The translations under genes were made by a program, and so were the position numbers. From assembly GCA_030152405.1 (NCBI GenBank), contig JASLJL010000523.1, positions 1-6,157 of the forward strand: DNA of 6,157 bases. The letters run 5' to 3'. Below are positions 1 through 5,844 of the stretch, in pieces; the stretch's first letter is position 1, and every line of letters begins with the position of its first letter. The notes beneath the pieces are model-generated. The model saw nothing but the letters and a program-made list of their open reading frames with translations, had not been told where the DNA came from and searched no databases. This DNA is from Gordonia sp. (in: high G+C Gram-positive bacteria). Its GTDB lineage: Bacteria > Actinomycetota > Actinomycetes > Mycobacteriales > Mycobacteriaceae.

Positions 1-141
1 GTTCAAGCGATCTACGACGCGATCCCCGTCGAGAAGGAACTGTTCTGGGTGCAGGACACCACCCGCCGCTGGGACGGCTACCTCGAATTCCAGCGCCGCC
101 CCGAACCGATGCTCGCCTGGTTCGACAACCACATGGCATAA
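1..141 (+). CDS. Alpha/beta hydrolase, C-terminal fragment (5' end outside window)
   Basis: The window opens inside a gene in frame 1. Its last 46 codons are open and end in TAA at 139-141. The tail reads ELFWVQDTTRRWDGY, then a segment ending MLAWFDNHMA. This pattern (E-L-F-W, T-x-R-x-D-G-Y, then P-x-x-M-L-x-W-F-D-x-H) is what I recognise as the C-terminus of dienelactone-hydrolase-like (YcjY-type) alpha/beta hydrolases, soluble serine hydrolases of varied substrate. The nucleophile elbow and most of the fold lie upstream of the window, so catalytic residues cannot be checked and no substrate can be named. The gene converges on dnaB, and a strong hairpin starts 10 bases after its stop. Family assignment rests on a short tail and is moderate; that it is a real gene end is likely. 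Confidence 0.65.
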   Translation, partial: VQAIYDAIPVEKELFWVQDTTRRWDGYLEFQRRPEPMLAWFDNHMA

Positions 142-150
142 CAACCACCA

Positions 151-206
151 CGACGGTCGGTGGCATTCTCCACCTGACATCAGGCAGAGAATGTCACCGA
201 TCGTTG
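151..206 (+). terminator. Long hairpin between convergent genes, probable terminator
   Basis: Bases 151-170 pair with 187-206 over 20 consecutive positions, 17 Watson-Crick and 3 G-U, when read as + strand RNA. After a 2x2 mismatch, CCTG (173-176) pairs with CAGG (181-184) around a four-base loop. The structure begins 10 bases after the hydrolase stop codon. No T-run follows, which is common for actinobacterial terminators. All three non-Watson-Crick pairs are G-U in + RNA but would be A-C mismatches in the minus transcript. The fold therefore favours terminating, or protecting the 3' end of, the hydrolase message, with weaker action on dnaB read-through. The pairing is seen directly; the terminator role is inferred. 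Confidence 0.6.
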
Positions 207-274
207 GCGTACTCCTGACGTGCGCGCCTGGAAACCCCCATTGAGTGCCAGTTCACTGTCGTCCGGCGCGGAAT

Positions 275-308
275 CTGACACCTACGCTGGATGTCCCATA
301 TCTGTCAG
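275..308 (-). terminator. Weak stem-loop at the dnaB stop codon
   Basis: CTGACA (275-280) and TGTCAG (303-308) form a six-base inverted repeat whose outer arm overlaps the dnaB stop codon at 305-307. A small TGG/CCA pairing is possible inside the loop. No T-run follows on the minus strand. It could help end dnaB transcription together with the larger hairpin at 151-206, but the stem is short and this may be chance. Confidence 0.25.
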
Positions 309-2518
309 CCCCGAGCCATGTCCACGAACTTCGAGAGGTGCAGCTGGTGGGCGACGGTGATCGTCGCCGTCGGGCCGTTACGGTGCTTGCCGACGATGAT
401 GTCAGCCTCGCCTGCACGGGGATCGTCGCGCTCGATGGAGTCGGGACGGTGCAGCAGGATGACCATGTCGGCGTCCTGCTCCAGCGAACCCGACTCACGC
501 AGGTCCGAGACCTGCGGGCGCTTGTCGGTTCGCTGTTCCGGACCACGGTTCAGCTGCGAGATCGCGACCACCGGCACTTCGAGCTCCTTGGCGAGGAGCT
601 TGATCGAGCGGGAGAACTCCGAGACCTCTTGCTGACGTGACTCAACCTTCTTGCCGGACGTCATCAGCTGCATGTAGTCGATCACGACGAGTCGCAGGTC
701 GTGGCGCTGCTTGAGACGCCGAGCCTTCGCACGGATCTCCATCATCGTCAGGTTCGGCGAGTCGTCGATGAACAGCGGCGCCTCGGTGATCTCGCCCATG
801 CGACGGGCGAGGCGGCTCCAGTCGTCGTCCGACATGTTGCCCGAGCGCATGTCGCCGAGCTTCACCTTCGCTTCGGCCGAGAGCAGTCGCATGACGATCT
901 CGGTCTTGCTCATCTCCAACGAGAACATGGCGCTGGTGAGGCCGTTGTGGATGGACGCCGACCGCAGCCAGTCCATCGCGAGCGTCGAATTGTGCGTCGG
1001 GACCATCGCCTCGCCAGCGAGGTACAGGTGACTGCGGTTGTCCACCTGGACGCAGCGCACCGGGACACTCGGCACCGGTCGCACGGCGACCACGAGCCGC
1101 GACCGCACGCGCGTCCGCAACTCCTTGTGCCGCTGCATCTTGTCGTGAACGGTGAAGACGTCATCGGACGCAGCGAGGCGCACCCAACCGCTGCTGGCCC
1201 GTCGGAACGTGTAGCCGAGGCCCGCGGCGAGATCGCCGACGATGCCCGACATGTGGTTCGTCGCGGCGGGGACGGTGATCCAGCCGTCGTCGTCGACCCG
1301 GGCGCGGGAGTCGAGGATTCCCGCGAGCAGCGCGCGACGCTGAGTGATCGACCCGCGGAGGTACTCGCGCGGGATGCGGCCGCCGAGGTCGGCCATCAAC
1401 GTCATCACGTCGACCGGCCCCTCGTCCTCGATCCGCAGGGTGATCTCGGGATCGTCGTAGGCCATGCCCGCGAGCGCACCGACGGTGTAGGGCCCGTACG
1501 CGAACGGTCGCCGCGGCAGTTCCAGCGGCTCCGCGTTCGGAACGGTGGCACGCCCGGCGTACGACTGCAGCGCGTCGGTGGTGAGCACCTCGCGGCGGCC
1601 GTCGATGTCGGCCACCCACTGGTGCTCCTGGTCGGCGACGAGCGAGCCGCCGTCATCGAACTCGATCTCGAAGCACGGACGCTGGGTCATCACCTCGGTC
1701 GCCGCGACGACGCGCGTCGGACGGCCGTCGGCGCCGAGCAGACGATCGCCCACGGCAACCTTGCCCATCGTCGTCCAGCCGCCGGGCGTTGGCAGCGGGG
1801 TGTCGAGGGCGAGCGCCTTGCCGACACCGGGACGTGCGGCGACGATGATCATCTGGCCGGGATGCAGACCGTTGGTGAGCTTGTCGAGATCGGCGAACCC
1901 GGTCGGCACGCCGAGCGACAGACCGCCGCGCGACGCGATCGAGTCGAGCTCGTCGAGCGTCGGCTGCAGCAGTTCTTCGAGGACCACGTAGTCCTCGGCG
2001 GTGCGGCGCTCGGTGACCTCGTAGACCTCGGCCTGCGCGCGGTCGACCACCTCGGCGACATCCTGGCCGCCGTCACCGGCGTAGCCGTACTGGACGATGC
2101 GCGTTCCGGCCTCCACCAGACGGCGCAGAATCGCCTTCTCGCCGACGATCTCGGCGTAGTAGCCCGCGTTCGCCGCCGTCGGAACCGTCGAGATCAGCGT
2201 GTGCAGATACGGCGCGCCGCCGACCTTGCGGAGATCGCCGCGTCGTTCCAGCTCCGCGCTGACGGTGACGGCGTCGGCGGGCTCGCCGCGGCCGTACAGC
2301 TCGAGGATCGCGTCGTAGACGGCCTGATGAGCAGGCTTGTAGAAGTCCCCCGGGCGGATGCGCTCGAGGACGTCGGCCACGGCGTCCTTCGACAACAGCA
2401 TGCCGCCGAGCACCGACTGCTCGGCTTGCAGATCCTGCGGTGGCTGGCGCCCGTAGTCCTCCCGTGGCGGGCCCGCCGGCTCTTCCGGTTCCGGACCCTG
2501 CTCCTCCGGTGTGCTCAC
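305..2518 (-). CDS. dnaB: Replicative DNA helicase DnaB, intein-containing precursor
   Basis: The product is the hexameric helicase that unwinds DNA at the replication fork and binds primase. The precursor is 737 residues; removing the intein (residues 235-510) leaves 461, the usual DnaB length. The N-terminal DnaG-interacting domain spans about residues 28-130 (PPQDLQAEQSVLGGMLLSKD). A linker follows, then the RecA-like domain with Walker A ARPGVGK/STLAMDW split by the intein. Walker B is VVIDYMQL (611-618), the DNA-binding H4 region is DLRESGSLEQDADMVILLHR (672-691), and the arginine-finger segment is KHRNGPT (711-717). The start is GTG at 2516-2518, with a GGGGGA ribosome site about five bases upstream and an acidic, Pro-rich N-terminal extension typical of actinobacteria. 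The P-loop is interrupted, so helicase activity should require protein splicing. The gene appears monocistronic, with its own promoter at 2609-2637. Confidence 0.97.
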   Translation of the reverse strand: MSTPEEQGPEPEEPAGPPREDYGRQPPQDLQAEQSVLGGMLLSKDAVADVLERIRPGDFYKPAHQAVYDAILELYGRGEPADAVTVSAELERRGDLRKVGGAPYLHTLISTVPTAANAGYYAEIVGEKAILRRLVEAGTRIVQYGYAGDGGQDVAEVVDRAQAEVYEVTERRTAEDYVVLEELLQPTLDELDSIASRGGLSLGVPTGFADLDKLTNGLHPGQMIIVAARPGVGKALALDTPLPTPGGWTTMGKVAVGDRLLGADGRPTRVVAATEVMTQRPCFEIEFDDGGSLVADQEHQWVADIDGRREVLTTDALQSYAGRATVPNAEPLELPRRPFAYGPYTVGALAGMAYDDPEITLRIEDEGPVDVMTLMADLGGRIPREYLRGSITQRRALLAGILDSRARVDDDGWITVPAATNHMSGIVGDLAAGLGYTFRRASSGWVRLAASDDVFTVHDKMQRHKELRTRVRSRLVVAVRPVPSVPVRCVQVDNRSHLYLAGEAMVPTHNSTLAMDWLRSASIHNGLTSAMFSLEMSKTEIVMRLLSAEAKVKLGDMRSGNMSDDDWSRLARRMGEITEAPLFIDDSPNLTMMEIRAKARRLKQRHDLRLVVIDYMQLMTSGKKVESRQQEVSEFSRSIKLLAKELEVPVVAISQLNRGPEQRTDKRPQVSDLRESGSLEQDADMVILLHRPDSIERDDPRAGEADIIVGKHRNGPTATITVAHQLHLSKFVDMARG
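989..1816 (-). mobile_element. Class 3 intein in the DnaB Walker A loop
   Basis: A 276-residue in-frame insertion (precursor residues 235-510) sits between the Lys and Ser of GVGK/STLAMDW. Block A reads ALALDTPLPTPGGW and starts with Ala instead of Cys/Ser. Block B (GGSLVADQEHQW) keeps the His at intein residue 65 and has Trp67. Block F (VRCVQVDNRSHLYLAG) has Cys255 in place of the usual Asp. Block G is MVPTHN followed by Ser. Trp (block B), Cys (F:4) and Thr274 (G:5) make up the WCT triplet defining class 3 inteins, in which the block F Cys attacks the N-terminal splice junction directly. His275 and Asn276 serve Asn cyclisation and the +1 Ser is the final acceptor. The known example I compare with is the mycobacteriophage Bethlehem DnaB intein. 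Base composition resembles the host gene, suggesting long residence. Confidence 0.93.
1094..1546 (-). other. Degenerate LAGLIDADG endonuclease region inside the intein
   Basis: The middle of the intein (about precursor residues 325-475) has the layout of a two-motif LAGLIDADG homing endonuclease. The first motif, PYTVGALAGMAYDD (343-356), should carry G-D-G after L-x-G but has G-M-A. The second, RALLAGILDSRARVDD (395-410), should read L-x-D-x-D-G-x-V, but the positions of the catalytic Asp and Gly are Arg and Ala. The helix before the second motif (IPREYLRGSITQRR) still resembles active family members. Both expected metal-binding acids are missing, so homing activity is probably lost while splicing residues remain. 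The exact domain borders are approximate. Confidence 0.7.
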
Positions 2519-2608
2519 GCGCGTCCCCCACTTGTCGCACTCGTCGCCCCGGCGCGGCCGCCACCGGAGTCCTATCAGTTGCCACTGGGCGAACTGAAAC
2601 CTTCCCAG

Positions 2609-2637
2609 AGGTTAGGGCCAGGCACCGACAGCATCAA
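2609..2637 (-). promoter_or_regulatory. Predicted dnaB promoter
   Basis: On the minus strand TTGATG (2632-2637) is followed after 17 bases by TAACCT (2609-2614), a fair sigma-70/SigA-type -35/-10 pair. The implied transcription start is near 2602, giving a leader of roughly 80 bases before the GTG start of dnaB. Two perfect DnaA boxes lie directly upstream. Prediction is from sequence only. Confidence 0.5.
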
Positions 2638-2645
2638 ATGCCCTC

Positions 2646-2654
2646 TGTGGACAA
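2646..2654 (-). promoter_or_regulatory. DnaA box (perfect TTGTCCACA)
   Basis: The minus strand reads TTGTCCACA, the actinobacterial DnaA-box consensus, oriented in the direction of dnaB transcription. Its edge is nine bases upstream of the predicted -35 of dnaB, a position suited to activation or repression by DnaA. It lies between the arms of a GCATCAA/TTGATGC inverted repeat (2631-2637 and 2660-2666). Confidence 0.65.
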
Positions 2655-2668
2655 CACTGTTGATGCAG

Positions 2669-2677
2669 TGTGGACAA
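2669..2677 (-). promoter_or_regulatory. Second DnaA box (perfect TTGTCCACA)
   Basis: This is an identical nine-base box in the same orientation, starting 23 bases from the first, about two helical turns, so both could be bound on a similar DNA face. An ACACTG/CAGTGT inverted repeat (2654-2659 and 2666-2671) bridges the two boxes. Two exact copies so close together are unlikely by chance in GC-rich DNA. Confidence 0.65.
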
Positions 2678-2805
2678 CTCCGAAAACCTCTGGACGCGGT
2701 GTGCACTCCCCTGTGGAGACCGTGGGGAATTCATGGCTTTTTCCGTGCCAACCCGCAGGTCACAGCGCTATTCACAATTCCCCAGCCTCGGTGTTGCTTT
2801 TCCAC

Positions 2806-2828
2806 GGCGTGTTGCATTGCGCCACGCC
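2806..2828 (-). terminator. Possible stem-loop after the lipocalin-like gene
   Basis: GGCGTG (2806-2811) and CACGCC (2823-2828) form a six-base GC-rich stem with an 11-base loop, about 80 bases beyond the stop of the operon's last gene. No T-run follows. It is the best terminator candidate between the operon and the dnaB promoter, but it is weak. Confidence 0.3.
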
Positions 2829-2907
2829 CGGGATGAACTCCACACGAGGTTGAGACCTTCCGAATCGCCCCCTCGCACAGATGGTTTCATACGTTCGACG
2901 GACACCG

Positions 2908-3979
2908 TCACACGAGCCCCACCAGCTCGTGCAGCGTGGTTCCCGTCGCCGTCTCGACCGTGCCGTCGTCCTGGGTCACCGACAGCGTGAAGTCGGATCG
3001 GAAACGGAAGTAGCCGGGACGCCCGATGAGTCGATCGGTGACCGGGCGCATCCACGGGCTGCCGACGACCGGAATGTCGTCGAGCAGGGCCTGAGCGTGC
3101 AGGATCTGCACGACGTCGAGCGTGAGCGCGAACGCGCCGGGACATTCGAGGGTGATGGTCGTCGGGTAGTCACGCCGAGCCACCGCGTCGAACGCCGTCG
3201 GTCCCTGAGTGAAGACGATCTCCCCGGTGCTGAGCACCACGCGGTCGCCCTTTGCGAGCATCACCGGCGTGATCTGCACGTTTCCGTACTTCGCCTGCGT
3301 GACGACGACGGCGTACAGCAGTGAGTACTCATCGGTGTAGAGCCGACCCCAGTGCCACTGCTCGATCACCTTCGGCATCGTGCCGACGCCCCAGTTGTGG
3401 TCCGCGTAGCCGGTGCCGGAGACGTCCCACGACTGCTCCCCGACGAGCATCCGCCCCGTCACGACGGCGCGCGGGGCGCCGACGCACCAACCGAACACTC
3501 CGCCGTCGCCGAACGACGTCTCGCCGCGGCCGGGCATCCACGGCGGCAGCACGTTCCTGAACTCCAGGTCCAGTCGGACGTCGTCCTCGTCGAACACCAC
3601 GAGATGACGCGGCAGGCCGTCGTCGCCCGTCGACACCCGCGCTGAGTTCGGCCCTATCCGGACATCGACCTCGGTCGTGGAGAAAATATGTGGCCTTCGA
3701 CGGATACCGTTGCGCCAGTTGACGTCTCGTCCCGTCCGGCCGGTAGACGATGATCTCGACCCACGGCCGGGCGAACGGCGGATCCTCGGGTCGCCGCTTC
3801 ACCAGGAAGCCGACGACGGTGTATCCGTTGTCGAGGTGCGCGTCGAAGTACCAGTGCTCGAAGGCGCTCCGCTCGCTGCGTCGGTGCAGCGCGTTGTGAT
3901 GAGGCAGCACGTCTGTGAGCTCGCCGTCCCGTCGGCCCGGGCCGTTCCACGCTTCGACGACGGCGACGGTCCCGGTCAT
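2908..3979 (-). pseudogene. AttH/CrtC-type lipocalin-like protein, frameshifted
   Basis: Two overlapping reading frames together encode one protein of the AttH / hydroxyneurosporene synthase (CrtC N-domain) type, a lipocalin-like beta-barrel for hydrophobic ligands. The first frame starts at ATG 3977-3979, which overlaps the previous stop as ATGA, with GGGAG about ten bases upstream. It gives the N-terminal part (FEHWYFDAHLDNGYTVVGFL, PWVEIIVYRPDGTRR). The second frame, open to TGA at 2908-2910, gives EVDVRIGPN, DLEFRNVLPPW, FGWCV and the hallmark SGTGYADHNWG (D193-G197 in corrected numbering). Dropping one T from the run at 3683-3686 joins them as ATYF-STTEVDVRIG, giving 356 residues, a normal family length. 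As written, translation leaves the true frame and stops at 3329. An internal GTG at 3636 would give only a 242-residue C-terminal piece (2908-3636). It may be a real pseudogene, a sequencing error, or a recoded gene. The ligand or reaction is unknown. Confidence 0.75.
3683..3686 (-). other. Frameshift site: T4 run in TAT-TTT-CTC
   Basis: On the minus strand the reading is TAT TTT CTC in the upstream frame, while family-like sequence continues only in the +1 frame as TTC TCC ACG. One extra T explains the break with no loss of residues. The site sits in a small A/T-rich patch (AGAAAATATG on the + strand) of otherwise GC-rich coding DNA. TTT-C is also a shape on which tRNA-Phe could slip +1 (UUU to UUC), so recoding cannot be excluded from one sequence. 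Confidence 0.65.
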
Positions 3980-5217
3980 CGCCGCAGCGCTCCCGACGCG
4001 TCGAACTCGGCCTCTCTGCCGGCCATCTGCGCGCGGTACCAGTTCTCCCGGTGCGCCACCATCCACCGCTCGTGCAGCCTGCCGATCGGCGGGGTCCGGC
4101 GCAGCGTCTCGATCAGCAGCACCGCGGGCAGGCGCAGCACGATCCACGAGAGCCCCAGCCAGGCGTTCGGCATCCGGTACTTCGCGTACGTCGGCGGCAT
4201 CATGAACAGCCGCGAGTAGGCGGCGTACATCATCCCGTTGTACCGCTCCCGCAGTCGTGCGAGTCCGGTGTGGCCCTCACGCGGGGCGAACGCCGCCGGG
4301 AACGACTCGATCAGCTCCACGCCGTGCTCCCCGGAGTCGTGGCTGCGGGCCACCGAGACCAATGCCAGCAGCCGCAACGTGTCGGCAATCGTCTCCGGGT
4401 ACCAGGTGTTGCGCACGCCGAGCAGACGACCCATGTAGCGCTGGAAGTGGATCAGTTCGTTGATCTCGCGGCGCGTGGTCTGCACCCCGGTCATCCACAG
4501 GCCCAGTGCGGGAACGACGCTTCCGGCGGTGAGCGTCAGGAGTTGGTACGCCTGACTGATCGGGTACCCCCACCGCTCGGCGTCCCACTCCGGATGCTCG
4601 GCGACGCGGCGACGGACGAACACGTGCATCACCCGGACGAGCATCGCCGTCGCACGTCCCTTACTGCCGGGCGTGAGGAGCGCCCCCGGTTCGGAGACGT
4701 CGATCCAGAACTTGGCGGTCTCCAGGAATCGGCGCAGCGCGTTGTCGCCGGCGTAGCCGCCCGCCAACGACAACGGCGTCGCGACCGCGGCCTCGGTGTA
4801 CATCTCGAGGGTCTCTCCGCCCGCCACGGCGAACAGGAACGTTCCCCATCGTCGCCACGTTCGAGCTCCGGCCTCGACGAGGTCGGGATCCACCCACTCG
4901 GGGACGTCGTCGAATTCGGCGAACAGATCGATCATCGCCTGGGGCGGGTCGTCGAGGCTGCCGATCCCGTGGTCGAGAGCCTGCGTCAGCATGGCCCTCC
5001 CCTGCGTTCCGCCGATCGCGCCGAGGAACACCTCGTCGACGAACCGTTCGGCGACCGGGTCGGAGTTGTGCATGTCGCCGCAGAACGCCTCGATCTGTTC
5101 GGTAGTCGGGAAGAGATCCTTGCCGGTCAGACCTTTGGCGAGCCGCCTCGCACGACGGACGGCCGGACGCGACATCGCCTGACGGTAGGGGAACGCGGTG
5201 GGAGCTGCGGTAGTCAT
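3976..5217 (-). CDS. MpaB-family (DUF2236) putative heme oxygenase
   Basis: This 413-residue, mostly helical protein matches the DUF2236 group, which includes the fungal oxygenase MpaB and the b-type-heme rubber oxygenase Lcp. These enzymes cleave or oxidise isoprenoid-like or other lipophilic substrates. Seen here are LGAIGGTQGRAML near residues 65-77, and the central helix LVRVMHVFVRRRV (193-205), whose H198 fits the proximal heme ligand position of the family with R195 nearby. QTTRREINELIHFQRYMGRLLG (246-267) follows. No signal peptide or Tat motif is evident, and the hydrophobic stretch 353-371 may contact a membrane or substrate. I chose ATG 5215-5217 because a -10 TATGGT lies seven bases before it, fitting a leaderless transcript. 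ATG 5227-5229 falls inside the operator, and longer starts would overlap tetR. The gene is translationally coupled by ATGA to the lipocalin-like gene. Substrate unknown. Confidence 0.88.
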   Translation of the reverse strand: MTTAAPTAFPYRQAMSRPAVRRARRLAKGLTGKDLFPTTEQIEAFCGDMHNSDPVAERFVDEVFLGAIGGTQGRAMLTQALDHGIGSLDDPPQAMIDLFAEFDDVPEWVDPDLVEAGARTWRRWGTFLFAVAGGETLEMYTEAAVATPLSLAGGYAGDNALRRFLETAKFWIDVSEPGALLTPGSKGRATAMLVRVMHVFVRRRVAEHPEWDAERWGYPISQAYQLLTLTAGSVVPALGLWMTGVQTTRREINELIHFQRYMGRLLGVRNTWYPETIADTLRLLALVSVARSHDSGEHGVELIESFPAAFAPREGHTGLARLRERYNGMMYAAYSRLFMMPPTYAKYRMPNAWLGLSWIVLRLPAVLLIETLRRTPPIGRLHERWMVAHRENWYRAQMAGREAEFDASGALRR

Positions 5218-5224
5218 GGAGGCG

Positions 5225-5244
5225 ACCATACCATTAGGTATGGT
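5225..5244. promoter_or_regulatory. Palindromic operator of the divergent TetR regulator
   Basis: ACCATACC (5225-5232) and GGTATGGT (5237-5244) are perfect 8-base inverted arms around a 4-base ATTA spacer. This is a typical TetR-family operator size, in the 55-base gap between divergent tetR and the oxygenase gene. It covers the whole -10 of the oxygenase promoter and the -35 zone of tetR, so one bound dimer pair could repress both. The palindrome is seen directly; the binding protein is inferred from position. Confidence 0.82.
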
Positions 5245-5253
5245 TCGTGAGAA
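5225..5253 (-). promoter_or_regulatory. Predicted promoter of the oxygenase operon
   Basis: On the minus strand TTCTCA (5248-5253) is followed after 17 bases by TATGGT (5225-5230). Transcription would start at about 5217-5218, the A of the chosen start codon, so the message is probably leaderless. No Shine-Dalgarno sequence is visible before that ATG. The -10 lies wholly inside the palindrome. Confidence 0.5.
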
Positions 5254-5260
5254 GATGCGA

Positions 5261-5266
5261 TAACCT
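5261..5266 (+). promoter_or_regulatory. Predicted -10 of tetR
   Basis: TAACCT ends six bases before the A of the tetR ATG at 5273, so the start point would coincide with the start codon (leaderless). No good -35 is seen: the 17-base-spaced hexamer GTATGG (5238-5243) is poor and falls in the palindrome. The same TAACCT hexamer is used by the predicted dnaB promoter. Confidence 0.45.
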
Positions 5267-5272
5267 GGGACG

Positions 5273-5824
5273 ATGCCTAGTAGAACCCCTCGTCTGTCCG
5301 CCACCGACTGGGTCGACGCCGCGCTTGGGCTGATCACGACCGAAGGCGTCTCGAGCGTGAAGATCGCGCGCCTGTGCGCCGTCCTCGGCGTCACCAAGGG
5401 CAGCTTCTACTGGCACTTCGACGACATCGACGCGCTCTGGGAGGCCATGGCTCAGCGCTGGCACGAGACGCACGACTCGCGACCGAGCAGACTGAGCGAA
5501 CTGTCGTCGCTGCCGCCTGACGAGCGGGTGGTCACGCTGGCCACCATGCTGATGTCCGACCGGAACCTGACCGTCGAGACAGCCATCCGCGACTGGGCAC
5601 GCACCAACAACCGCGTCGCACAGACCGTCGCGCAGATCGACCGCGACGTCTTCGATCTCGTGCACGCGTCGATGCTCGAACTGAACGTCGACCCGGCCCG
5701 CGCGCGACTCTTCGCCGGACTGCTCGCTTACGCGGGCATCGGATACATCCACGGCCACGACGCACTGCCGTCCCCCACCCCCGAGGAACTTCGCGTCGCC
5801 ATCACCGGGCTCATGCGGCCGTGA
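5273..5824 (+). CDS. TetR/AcrR-family transcriptional regulator
   Basis: The 183-residue protein has the N-terminal TetR DNA-binding domain: an alpha-1 helix at about 11-22, then the helix-turn-helix at about 28-50, VKIARLCAVLGVTKGSFYWH followed by FDD, the family signature. The C-terminal helical ligand-binding and dimerisation region carries no motif I can tie to a ligand. It starts at ATG 5273. GGGA is only two bases upstream, too close for a good ribosome site, and the TAACCT hexamer fits a leaderless message. The gene is divergent from the oxygenase operon across a perfect palindrome and probably represses both that operon and itself, with an inducer related to the oxygenase substrate. 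It converges on the SnoaL-like gene. Confidence 0.95.
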   Translation: MPSRTPRLSATDWVDAALGLITTEGVSSVKIARLCAVLGVTKGSFYWHFDDIDALWEAMAQRWHETHDSRPSRLSELSSLPPDERVVTLATMLMSDRNLTVETAIRDWARTNNRVAQTVAQIDRDVFDLVHASMLELNVDPARARLFAGLLAYAGIGYIHGHDALPSPTPEELRVAITGLMRP

Positions 5825-5844
5825 ATCCCCGACTACCTCGCGCC

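Larger units (their letters stand above)
2519..2907. other. Non-coding region upstream of dnaB, with DnaA-box cluster
   Basis: These 389 bases lie between the stop of the lipocalin-like gene and the dnaB start. No convincing gene is present in either direction. The stretch of about 2630-2810 is visibly more A/T-rich than its surroundings. It holds a predicted dnaB promoter (2609-2637), two perfect TTGTCCACA boxes on the minus strand (2646-2654, 2669-2677), and weaker 7/9 matches at 2712-2720 (minus strand) and 2798-2806 (plus strand, TTTTCCACG). A six-base stem at 2806-2828 may end the upstream operon. No dnaA or dnaN is in the window, so this is not the canonical oriC context. Confidence 0.6.

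Noticed and set aside
2600..2830. A chromosomal replication origin
   Set aside because: DnaA boxes are present, but only two are exact, there is no clear AT-rich unwinding block, and neither dnaA nor dnaN is adjacent. A regulatory or titration role at dnaB is the more modest reading.
701..2836. A 711-codon open frame on the plus strand opposite dnaB
   Set aside because: It is the antisense shadow of a GC-rich conserved gene; its translation is low-complexity Arg/His/Asp/Val-rich sequence without recognisable domains, while the other strand encodes complete DnaB.
3329..4147. A 272-residue protein in the first frame of the lipocalin-like gene
   Set aside because: Its first 56 residues are an out-of-frame part of the oxygenase gene and everything after about 3683 is out of the true frame (Arg-rich shadow). 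Only 3979 to about 3683 is real coding sequence.
5218..5397. A longer oxygenase protein starting as far upstream as 5397
   Set aside because: The extra 60 residues would overlap the start of tetR and the operator, are not family-like, and leave no promoter space; ATG at 5217 fits promoter and family length.
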